NCBI GenBank assembly: GCA_963693085.1
Contig: OY856411.1
Span: forward strand, 69,243,001-69,307,000
DNA length: 64,000 nt
Direction: 5' to 3'
Source: Alisma plantago-aquatica
Lineage: Eukaryota; Streptophyta; Magnoliopsida; Alismatales; Alismataceae
Shown here: in pieces, positions 12,101 through 24,100 of the stretch
How the letters are laid out: each line of letters opens with the position of its first letter
Numbering within the stretch: position 1 is the stretch's first letter
Program-made: the position numbers and the translations under genes
Notes under the pieces: generated by a model
The model's input: only the letters and a program-made list of their open reading frames with translations
Databases searched by the model: none
What the model was told of the DNA's origin: nothing

Positions 12101-15100
12101 TGATATATTCCAAACTATCTTCATGTAGCTTCGTATTCTTCAGTTGTTCAACAACTGCTCTTCTAATGTGATTGTGGCACGTCATTCCCACTAAGCAACA
12201 CTTTACATGTGAGTTGGCTATCTGCGTGAATTCCAGTTGGCCACCGCTTTCAGACGGCGTTGAATGATCTCAACTGCCAGATTGACATCAAGCTTTTTGT
12301 GTTCGTACCGCATTATGAACGTCAGGACAAGAGCTTGTTGTGCTAATTCCAACCCCTTGTTATCTCTAGTGTTCATGATGTTTCAATTGATCATTCTTAC
12401 TGCGTTCTCATGAGAGATGATTCTTCAAATCAGACTTCTCAGAAGCTCGTCATCTTCTAGCTTGCAAATGTTGTATTTTGCAAGGATTCATTCAGATTTA
12501 TCTTCACCGAGCTACTTTCGTTACGTCTTCTCTGAGATGCATCTGTTGACATGGCTCTTTTACTGATCTACTAGGTTCCTCCTTGATGGTGTCATTTATT
12601 CCGATTAAGCCCCCAAGGTTCATGTGCCAGATTTAAGGAACCAATATAGCAACCATCAACACCTCGTCCAGCTCATGTTCATACCACATTGTGCACGTCT
12701 GTGGTCTTTTGTGTTAATTCCAATTGGCTACACTTCTCAGACGATTTTAAGATACCTATATTGCTACATCAACATTGTACCTCCGCATTCGTGTCGCGTT
12801 CTTTGCCCAAGGTTAACAAAACTTGATCCCCGATCTACTAAGTGTATTTTTTTGGGGTACTATAGAACTCAAAAAGGATATTTGTATTATGATCCTTCCA
12901 GTCGAAAGTGGTTTGTCAGTGCAGATGTGATATTTTTTTAACATGTGACATACTACTTTGAAAAAGGGTCTGCTTTATCTAGTGATCTACTGGATCCTAC
13001 TACACTTCCCCAGCTTGGGAAGATGTTCCTAATGAAGACACTTGTGCCACCCCTTAAGGTATACAAACAAAAACCCAAGGTTATAGTTCTATTGGAACCT
13101 CAACAACCACATCCTCCTTAGTCGATAGATCACAACACGTCCCAAGTAACTTCTAATCTGAACCTTCTAATAAGTCTATGGAAAGGTGTTTGTTCTAGTA
13201 CTCAACATCTTATTAGTAATTTCTACTATATTGCTAATCTTGGTGCTAGCTTTACTTGCTTTACTTCTGCTATTAATGCTATTTCTTTACCAAAGAATGC
13301 AACTCAAACATTGCAACATCCTACCTCACGTCAAGCTAGGGAAATTGAGATGGATGTTCTTCGTGATCAACAGACTTGGGACCTTGTTGATTGTCCCCAA
13401 GATTGCTCTACAGTTGGATGTCGGACATTCATTGTCAAATATCAGCCTGATGATACGATTGAACGGCTGAAAGCCCGCCTTATTGCGAAAAGTAATACTC
13501 AAACTTATAGAGTGGACTATTTTGAAACCTTTTCTTCTATTGCTAGGCTAAATTCTATTCGGGTGCCTATCTCAGTCATTCTGTTCGGATGTTAAGTATA
13601 TATAGAGGAACCTCCTGGGTTTGTTGCTCAGGGAAAAAGAGTTTCAAAGTCTACAAACTTCACAAAGCAATCTATGGCCTTTAGCAAAGCCCACAAGCGT
13701 GGTTTGACAAAGTAAGCCAGATTCTCTTTAAATTCAACTTTCGACATTCTGTGTTCATAAGAAAAACCACACCAGGGCTTGTTATTCTTATTGTGTATGT
13801 GGATGACATTATTTTATCTGGCAACGATTAAGAAGGTATTGAAGCTATGAAAAGATACCTTGAACAACATTTTGTTACAAAGGATGTAGGGAAACTCATA
13901 ATTTTTAGGAATTGAAATTTCCTGATCTTCTTTTGGCATATGTCTGACACAATGAGAATATGTCCTTGATATCTTAAAAGAAATAGGCATGCTTGGAACT
14001 AAGCCCACTAGCACCACTCTGGATCCCAATACAAATTGGGATGATGAGTCATCTCTGCCTTATCCTGATAACCACCAATATAGAAGATTGGATCGTAAGT
14101 TGATCTATCTCACTGTCACTAAAGCAGACATTACTTTTATTGTTGGATTTGTCTATAGGTACTTGGATAAACCTCGACAATGTCACTAGGATGTTGTCTG
14201 TCACATTCTTAAATATCTGAAGAATTCTCTAGGGAAAGGATTATTGTACTGCCGACATGGACACTGTAAACCCACTGGTTATTCTGAAAGCGATAGAAAA
14301 TCCACCTCTGACCACTGTACTTTTGTTGGAGGAAGTCAGTACATATTAACCTATTTAGTTAATAGGTTAATTAGTTAGTGGGCCTTAGGTGTCTCGACCC
14401 GTTTAGATTACTTGTGTCCTAAGTCCCAGGGTTTCTCCCTTGCTCCTATATATAGGACTGAGAAAAGCAAAATGAGAAACCGTAGGGTTACACAATGTGT
14501 GTACCCAATATATATATATATACATAAGTGGAGCAATTACACAAAGGTCCATATAGAAAAGGAAAATAACAAACAGAATATATAAAGACATTATTTAACA
14601 CTCCCCCTCAAGTTAAAGCATAGATATCAATCATGCCCAACTTGTCCACAAGAGAGCTAAAATGTTTCTTTACCAGCAGCTTTGTAAATATATCAGCAAC
14701 TTGATCCTCTAAGCGGGTAAATGGAGTGGAGATCCGCCCAGACAAGATAATTTCTCTGATAAAATGGCAGTCAACTTCAATGTGCTTTGTGCGCTCATGA
14801 TACACAGGATTATTAGCAATGAAGATGGCAGCTTTATTGTTACAATGCATAGGAATAGCAGTAGAAGACTCTACATTGAAGTCTTTTAAGAGAGATTGTA
14901 CCCATAACAGTTCACAAGTAGTGTGGGTCATAGCCCTGTACTCAGCCTCAGCACTAGATCTAGCAACAACATTTTGCTTTTTGCTTCTCCAAGTGACAAG
15001 ATTTCCTCCAACATAAGTACAATAGCCTGAAGTAGATTACATGTCAATCTTACTTCCAGCATAATCAGAGTCAAAATAACCTTTGTTACAATATATTCCT

Positions 15101-18100
15101 GTTTTATATATTCTGTTAATTGTTGTGTTATTTCCATATTATATGTGGACCTCTCTGTAATTGTTTCAATGTTATATATATGAGGGTGCACACATTGTGC
15201 AACCCTACGCTTCCCAAACCTGCTTTGTCTTTCACATGGTACCAGAGCAGTAGATCCGGCCGTCACCCTCCCTTCCCTCTCTCTCTCTCCCCGCGCCCCC
15301 CCCCCCCCGCCGCGCCGCCGGCCAGCAGCAGCAGGGCCGCCGGCCAGCAGCCCAGCAGCCGCCGGCCAGCAGCCCAGCAGCCGCCGGCCCAGCAGCCGCA
15401 GCCGCCAGGCGGGCAGCCGCCGCCGCCGGGCGGGCAGCCGGCAGGCTCCAGCCGCCGGGGCCCGTGCGCCTCCGCGGTTTCTAGCCGCCGGTACGTTGGC
15501 TCTGTGATATTCTCCAGCGCTCCGGTGGCTTGAAGACGTAGACCGTTCGTTTCGGTCTCTTGCCTGCCTGCCCGTGTAGGCCGTTGTGCCACCGGGTTCT
15601 GTTCTGCGCTTCGGCGTAGACCGTATGTGAGAGGTCCTCTCCGTGTTTGTTGTGCCTGCTGTGCCTGTCTGACGACGTAGACCGTCTCCTGCCTGATCGT
15701 GCATGTTCCTGCTGTGCCTACTGCTACCATGGCGTCTTCGCATGATGACTTCCGCCGTCAAGTTACTACTGTGAAGCTTGATGGGCGCAACTACCCACAC
15801 TGGGTCTGCTCCATGACGATCTATGCTAGATCCCAGGGCAAGTACTCACACCTTATCCGTGCGGGTCCGGACGCACCCGCCGAGGATGCTGATGCTAAAG
15901 ATGTGAAGGCGTATGACGACTGGGTTCGTGATGACTCCACCGTGATGACATGGATTCTCAACAGCAGCATTGAGAAGATCAGTGTCACACTTCTTCACCT
16001 GCCTACGGCGAAGCAGATGTGGGATCAGCTCGCCGGTACTTACTCGCATAGTCAGAACCCCAAGAAGGTGTTTGACATCACCAAGCAGCTGGGACGTCTA
16101 CAGTTCACGGGGACAGATATTTCTGACTACTTCTCTGACTTCACTGGATTATGGGGTGAGCTGGAATCCTATCATCCTCTCTCCACGGACCTGGCTACTA
16201 TGCAGCGTCAGCGCCAGGAGCTTCAATTGGTTCAGTTTCTCTGTGGATTGCCCGAGTCATATGCTGGAGTTGTAGACCAGATCCTAGCTAGTGACCCTCT
16301 GCCGTCACTACAGAGTGCCTACAAACGCCTTCAGCGTTTGCCTTCGTCGTCTTCTTCTCTGACTCCTGATGTTGGAGACTCTTCGGCCCTTGCCGCAGCT
16401 TCTGGTCGTGGTCGCGGTCGTGGCCGTGGTCGCTTTACTGAGAGCCGTCCTCCCCTGGGTGGAGGACGAGGCCGGGCTGGTCCGGGTCGTGGAGCCTCTT
16501 CTACTGCCCCTACTGCTGGTGCGCGTCCTCAGTCAGGACAGCGCCTTTGTACCTTCTGTGGCCGGTCCAACCATATTGAAGAAAAATGCTGGGAGAAATA
16601 TGGTAAGCCGGCGTGGGCTAATGCAGCTGCGGACTCCACTCCTACTGCTTCAGAGGGGACGACTCAGTCTACTGACTCTGCCTCCTCGGATGCGACTGCT
16701 GATTACATCCGTGCTGAGGTGGAGCGTCTTCTTCTTCTTGAGCGCGCTGGTGCGTCGTCTCAAGCTTCGACTAGTGGAGCTCATGCCGCCACCTATTCTG
16801 GTTATGACACTGCCTTCCTGAGTTCTTCCTCTACGCCTGGTAATACTAAATGGGTCATAGACTCCGGTGCCTCTTCGCATATTTCTGGAAATAGATCATT
16901 GTTTCACAAATTATTTAAACCTGCTAGACCCTCTTCTGTCATGTTGGCCGATGGTTCCAAGTCTGCAGTGGTTGGAGTAGGGGATATTTCTTCTGACTTT
17001 CTGCTGAAATCTGCCTTATATGTGCCGCGATTTCCTTTGAATCTGTTGTCTGTTAGCAAGATATTGCGGAGCTTACAGTGTAGTCTGACTTTTATTCATG
17101 GTTCTTGTGTTTTTCAGGACCTTCTCACGAGGATGAAGATTGGTGGGGGGTATGAAGGTGCTGATGGACTCTTCTATCTGGATCAGTTGCCTAAAGCTGC
17201 TAAAGCATCTGTGACGTCTGCATTATCTACATCTGTTTCTGCATTACAGTGGCACTACCGGCTGGGCCATCCCTCATCTGAGAAGCTTCGATATTTGGTG
17301 TCTGATCTTGGTGTTTGTCGTTTTCAGTGCGAGTCATGTCAACTTGGAAAACAAACTCGTGATGTTTATCCTAGACGCAGTCAAATTAGCAGTAAAAATA
17401 TATTTGATATAGTGCATTCTAATGTATGGGGACCTTGTCATGTGCCTAGTTTATCTGGTCATAAGTATTTTATTCTGTTTATTGATGACTTCTCACGGAC
17501 TACTTGGTTATTTATGATGAAAAGTAGGTCCGAAGTCTTGTCTGTTATCAAGTTCTTCTTTGCTGAAATAAAAACTCAATATGGCATGCCTGTCAAAATT
17601 TTTCGTACTGATAATGCACTGGAATTTGTTAAAAAAGATGTGGATGTTTTTTGTAAATCTGTGGGTACAATACATCAGACCTCCTGTGCTTATACACCCC
17701 AGCAAAATGGTGTGGCTGAGCGTAAAAATAGACATGTGTTAGAGGTTGCTAAAACTATTATGATGCATGCACATGTTCCTCGCTCGTTTTGGCCTGAGGC
17801 TATATTGACTGCTTGTTTTCTGATAAATCGTATGCCATCATCTGTGATTGGAAACAAAATACCTATTCAGGTGCTCCAACCCGATATTCCGCTGTTTACT
17901 GTGCCTCCTAGGATTTTTGGATGTACTTGTTTTGTACGGTTAGTTGGACCTACTTCTGATAAATTGTCTCCTCGTGCTGAGAAGTGCATTTTTTTGGGGT
18001 ACTCCCGTACCCAGAAGGGATATCGGTGCTACAGTCCTACTGCAAGAAAATGTTTTACTAGCAGTGATGTGGTTTTCTTTGAAGATACTCCTTACTATTC

Positions 18101-21100
18101 GGCTCGTGGTGACAGTTTACAGTCTGATCTTATTGCTTCACCTCTACCTGTTATTTCTGAATGTGTGCCTGACACTACTGACAAAGTCACTACTGAGGCT
18201 GATAAGCCTCCTCTTATAGTTTATCAACGCAGGAACAGAGTGCCTTCTACTCAAGAAACCCCCCATGAAAACCAATCTTCACCTCCAGAAGGTTCTGCTA
18301 CACCTGAGGTACCTTCTGATCTTCACTTACCCATTGCTCTTAGAAAGGGTACTCGTTCCTGCACATCACACAGTATTGCTCAGTTTGTTTCTACTGACCA
18401 TCTGAATGTCCATTCTAGCAATTTTGTATATGCCTTATCTGCTGTTGTTGTTCCAAAGAATATCCAGGATGCTCTACAGAGTACTGGTTGGGTGTCTGCT
18501 ATGAAGGAGGAGATGTTCTCTTGCTGAACGAGATACTTGGGAGTTGGTGGATCCTCCTCCTCAGTGCAAACCTGTCGGTTGCAGATGGGTGTATGCTGTG
18601 AAATATCAACCTGATGGCACTGTTGAAAGGCTCAAGGCACGCTTAGTTGCTAAAGGCTACACCCAGACGTATGGTATTGACTATTTTGAGACATTCTCTC
18701 CTGTTGCTCGCCTTAATTCTGTTAGAATTCTTCTGTCTGTTGCTGTTAATCTTGACTGGCCTCTGTTGCAACTTGATGTCAAAAATGCCTTCTTGTATGG
18801 TGATTTACAAGAAGAGGTCTATATGGAGCAACCTCCTGGGTTTGTTGCTCAGGGGGAGTCTCACAAAGTTTGCAGATTAAAGAAGTCTATTTATGGGCTT
18901 AAGCAGAGTCCCCGGGCTTGGTTTGATAAATTGAGCAAAATTATGATTGATTTTGGGTTTCTGCGGTCTCAGGTGGATCATTCTGTTTTTACCAAGAAAA
19001 CTTCAGCTGGTATTATTATTCTAATTGTCTATGTTGATGATATTATCATATCTGGCAGTGATTCTTTTGGTATTCAGGCTACCAAATCTCATCTGGGCAA
19101 ACATTTTGCTACTAAAGATTTGGGCAAACTTAGATATTTTCTGGGCATAGAAGTTTCTAGAAATTCTAATGCTCTTGTGTTGTCTCAGAGAAAATATGTC
19201 CTAGACATACTGCAGGAGACTGGTATGCTGGGGGCGAGACCTGCTGATATTCCTCTAGATCCTAATGTAAATTGGGATGATGATTCTTCTCCTCTGTTTG
19301 CTGATCATAAAAAGTACAGGAGGCTGATTGGTAAACTCATTTATTTGACTGTCACCAGAGCTGACATTTCTACTGCAGTGGGTCTTCTTAGCAGTACCTG
19401 GATAAGCCCAGACAGTGTCACTGGGATGCTCTTTGTCAGATTCTACGATATTTGAAAAAGTCTCCTGGCAAGGGACTTCACTACAGGAAGCATGGACACT
19501 GTTCTCTTACGGGGTACTCTGATTCTGATTATGCAGGTAGCAGAGTTGACAGAAAATCTACTTCTGGGTATTGTACATATGTTGGAGGAAATCTTGTTAC
19601 CTGGCGAAGTAAAAAACAAAATGTTGTGGCCAGGTCAAGTGCTGAAGCCGAATATAGGGCCATGGCCCATACTGCCTGTGAATTGTTGTGGGTGCGCTCT
19701 CTATTAAAAGAGTTCGGGGTTGACTCTTCTTCTTCTGCTATACCTATGCACTGTGATAATAAAGTTGCTATCTTCATTGCAAATAATCCAGTCTATCATG
19801 AGCGCACTAAACATATTGAAGTAGATTGTCATTTTATTCGGGAATCTATTCTGACTGGCAAGATCTGCACTCCCTTCACTCGTTCTGAAGACCAAGTTGC
19901 TGACATCTTCACCAAGTTGCTGGCGAAGAAGCAATTCTGCATTCTGATGGACAAGTTGGGCATGATTCATATCTATGCTCCAACTTGAGGGGGAGTGTTA
20001 CAATATATTCCTGTTTTTATATATTCTGTTAATTGTTGTGTTATTTCCATATTATATGTGGACCTCTCTGTAATTGTTTCAATGTTATATATATGAGGGT
20101 GCACACATTGTGCAACCCTACGCTTCCCAAACCTGCTTTGTCTTTCACAACCTTCAAGCAAACGATGCCCATTCATTCTATAACAGAGGCCTTTGCCAAG
20201 AGATTTCTTAAGGTATCTCAGAATATTACAAAGAGCATATTTTTTATTGTCCGGAAATATAGGAGATGCTTCATCATCCTAATTCACATTGGGATCCAGA
20301 GGAGTGTCAACAGGACGCGCTCCAAGCATCCCAGTCTCCTGTAAAAGATCAAGAACATACTTCCTCTGAGATAAGACAAGAGCACTAGCAGTTCTGGACA
20401 CCTCAATGCCCAGAAGATATCGCAGCTTTCCCAAGTCTTTAGTAGCAAAATGCTTGCACAAGTGTGTTTTAGTAGCCTGAATTTCAGTAACATCGCTGCC
20501 AGACAGAATGATATCATCAACATAAACAATCAGAATCACAATACCAGACCAAGGAAGAAAATGTCCGATTTCGATGTCGTTTCGCTGGCCACGATAAACA
20601 GAAATTTACCGAAATTTCGATAGAAATTTCGAAAAATGCGTTCCTAATGTTTCGACGACAAAATCAATGAATTAATTTATGAAATTTTACCTGAATTATC
20701 TACTAGTGTAGATCTACTCAAACATGCAATAATATTTCATTTTGGATATGTGGGGGTGGGGATCTCCTCATGTGTGAGTGAAGGACCCTGAACTATTTCG
20801 ATGGGAATTTCGATGGAGAATTTTGATGTCAATTATCAATGGTGAAATCAATGAATCAAGTCATTATAGTTTGCAAGCACAAGTATAGACTTAAAGACAC
20901 AAAATTGTGCAAAATGAAAATGCTCTATGCAGTCCGTAGTACATTAAAAAGAAAGAAAAAATTCGATAGACAGCGCATTTCGACAGTGCATTTCGATGTC
21001 CGATGGCCATCAGTATGGAAATAATTGTGGAAATTTCGACAATTTTGTGGAAATTTTAAACTATGTACCAGACGATGTCTTTTTAGTAAAGACAGAGTGA

Positions 21101-24100
21101 TCAACGTGTGATCTCAGAAATCCAAAGGTAGTCAGTATCTTGCTCAATTTGCCAAACCATGCCCGAGGACTCTACTTGAGTCCATAAATAGTTTTTTTAG
21201 ACAGCAAACTTGTGTGACTCCCCCTGAGCAACAAACCCAGGTGGTTGCTCCATATAGACCACTTCTTGAAGATCACCATACAAAAAAGCATTTTTAACAT
21301 CCAGTTGAATAAGTGGCCAATCCAAGTTGACAGTAACAGAAAGAAGTACTCGGACAGAATTAAGTCTTGCAACAGGAGAGAAAGTCTCAAAATAATCAAT
21401 ACTGTAGGTTTGAGTGTACCCTTTGGCCACCAGGCGTGCCTTCAGACGGTTCACAGTTCCATCAGGTTGATACTTCACAGCATATACCCATCTGCAGCCA
21501 ACAAGATTGCAATCAGGAGGTGGATCCACCAACTCCCAAGTTCCTCTATCAGCAAGGGCAGTCATTTCCTCTGTCATGGCATTTTTCCAGGCAGAACTTT
21601 GTAAAGCATCATGGATATTCTTAGGAACAGCAATAGCAGATAGAGCAGCAACAAAATTACTGACATGAATACTCAGATGTGTAGTAAAAACATGATTAGC
21701 AATATTATGAGAGGTACAAGAACGAGTGCCTTTCCTGAGAGCAATAGGCAAATCTAAGTCAGAAATTACCTCAGCATGAGTAGGACCTTCTAGAGGAGGA
21801 GATTGGTGTTGCATGGGGAGGTCTTGAGCAGTCTGTGACTGGTCCCTGCGTTGATACACAATAAGAGGAGGAGAAGCAGTTTCAGCAGGTGAAGTATCAG
21901 ATATGCAATCATTGATGACTGGTAATGGTGTTGTTATTATATCTGAACTCAAGGTATCCCCTTTAACAGAATAAAAAGGTGTATCCTCAAAGAAGACCAC
22001 GTCACTACTCGTGAACCATTTTTTAGTAGTAGGACTATAGCACCGATACCCTTTTTTAGTAAGTGAATAACCCAAGAAAATGCATTTTTCTACTCTAGGA
22101 GATAATTTGTCATAATTCGGTCCAAGTAAACGCACAAAGCAGGTAGATCCAAATATCCTGGGAGGAATAGAAAAAGGAGGCATATTTGGTTGTAGAACTT
22201 GTACTGGAATCTTGTTACCAATCACAGAAGAAGGCATTCGATTAATTAGAAAACAGGCAGTAAGGATGGCTTCTGCCTTCTGGCCAGAAATGTCTAGGAA
22301 CATTAGAGTATAGCATAATGATTCTAGTAACCTCAAGTAAATGTCTATTTTTCCTCTCTGCAACTCCATTTTGTTGAGGTGTATAGGCACACGATGTTTG
22401 ATGAATAGTACCAACAGAACGACAAAACAACTCAACTTCTTTCTGAGCAAACTCCAAAGCATTATTTGTTCTCAGAATTTTAACAGGCATCGAATACTGG
22501 GTTTTAATTTTAGCAAAGAAGAATTTTATTGTAGGCAATACTTGGGACCGATCTTTCAGAAGAAACAACCATGTGGCACGAGAAAAATCATCAATAAACA
22601 GAATAAAGTATTTATTTCCAGATAAATTTGGAACATAACAATGACCCCATACATTCGCATGAACAAGATCAAAAATGTTTTACTACTAATTTGAGACCTT
22701 TTAGGATAGACAGTTCTAGACTGTTTTCCTAACTAACACGACTCGTACAGAACATTGTGCGTTCCTACACCAGAAATGACATGCTTTACTTTCTCAGATG
22801 ACGGATGTCCAAGTCTGTAGTGTTACTACAAAGCTGAAACTGAAGATGATAGTGCTGAAGCTAAAGCCAGAGTGTCGATCTTTTTCAACTTATCCAAATA
22901 GTAGAGACCATCAGGTCTTTCATGCCCCCCACCAATTTTCATCCTCGTGCGAAGGTCCTGAAAAGTACAAGTACCAGGAACAAATGTGAGACTGCAGTTC
23001 AGGCTACGCACAATTTTGCTAACAGATGGTAAGTTTAGAGGAAAACGAGGCACATATAGAGCAGATTTCAACAAAAACTGAGCAACGATGTCACCAATCC
23101 CAGACACAGGAGATTTTGAGCCATCAGCAAGCATAACAGAAGATTTAGAAACCGGTTTAGATAAATTCGAGAAAAGAGACCGATTTCCAAAAATATGAGA
23201 AGCACCCGAATCAATCACCCATCTTATATTACCAGTACTAGACGAGGGTGCACTTAGAAAAGCATAATCACAACCAGAGTAGGTTGCAGCATGAGCTCCA
23301 GTAGTAGCAGTAGATGACGACCCAGTGTGCTCCAGTAGTAGGTGTTCCACCTCAGAACGGATGAAATCAGCAGTAGTAGAGCTGGACAAATCAGTAGCTT
23401 GAGGCTGGGTAGCAACCTCAGAAGTAGCATTGGCTTCAGAAGTAGCATTGGCTTCAGAAGCAGCATTGGCCAGGCAGGCTTGACATACTTCTCCCAACAC
23501 TTTTCTTCAACGTGGTTAGACCGACCACAAAAATTGCAAAAGCACTGACCAAATGGAGGACGAGAAGCATTGGGAGGGCCAGAGGACGCACCACGTACAA
23601 ACGTACTACGCCCACTCCTAGAGCCAAGAGGAGGGCGGTTCTCCTAAAAGCGACCATGGTTGGACATAGCAGCTAGGGCAGTAGTATCGTCAGTATCAGC
23701 AGGTAACTCAGACGATGAGGCAGGCAGTCGTTGAAGGCGCTGAAAGGCGCTCTGCAACGTAGGCAGTGGATCACTGGCGAGGATCTGATCCACCACTCCA
23801 GCATAAGACTCAGGAAGGCCACACAGAAACTAGACTACCTGCAACTCTTGTCTTTGAGTTGCATGGTAGCCAAATCAGTCGACAGAGGGTGGTAGGTTTC
23901 CAGTTCACCCCAGAGTCCCTTAAAGGCAGAGAAGTAATTGGCAAGGTCAAGTCCCGAGAACTATAGACGAGTCAGTTGCTTATTTTAGCCGAATACCTTC
24001 TTGGGATTTTTGCTGTGAGAGTAAGTGTTTGCCAGCTGATCCCACATTTCCTTAACAGTAGGTAGATGTTGTAAAGTAACACTGATTTTTGTTTCGCTAC

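Larger units (their letters stand above)
4760..12794 (+). mobile_element. Element B: L-family non-coding LTR retrotransposon, 3' end lost
   Basis: The 5' LTR is 4760-4948 (TGTTAG...CAACA) and contains a CCTATATATAGG TATA box. The PBS is TGCTATCAGAGC (4949-4960, one mismatch to the usual TGGTATCAGAGC). The body resumes after hAT insertion C at 10688 and shares many blocks with L2 (25101-27422) and L3 (51770-52302). It stops at about 12794 in mid-body, directly against copia A integrase sequence, so the B 3' LTR and part of A were deleted together. Confidence 0.7.
15084..20149 (+). mobile_element. Element G2: young Ty1/copia retrotransposon with broken pol
   Basis: TSD ACCTT (15079-15083, 20150-20154) is perfect. 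The LTRs are 15084-15236 and 19996-20149 and differ, by eye, by one extra T. The PBS TGGTACCAGAGC (15237-15248) abuts the LTR, and the polypurine tract GAGGGGGAG lies before 19996. It is the same family as G1 (31959-37000), with almost identical protein. The near-identical LTRs mean recent insertion. Confidence 0.9.

Noticed and set aside
15120..15800. ORFs of 137, 155 and 290 codons in the G2 leader
   Set aside because: They overlap on both strands in GC-rich leader sequence next to the PBS; the same composition artefact occurs in G1 at 32003-32372.
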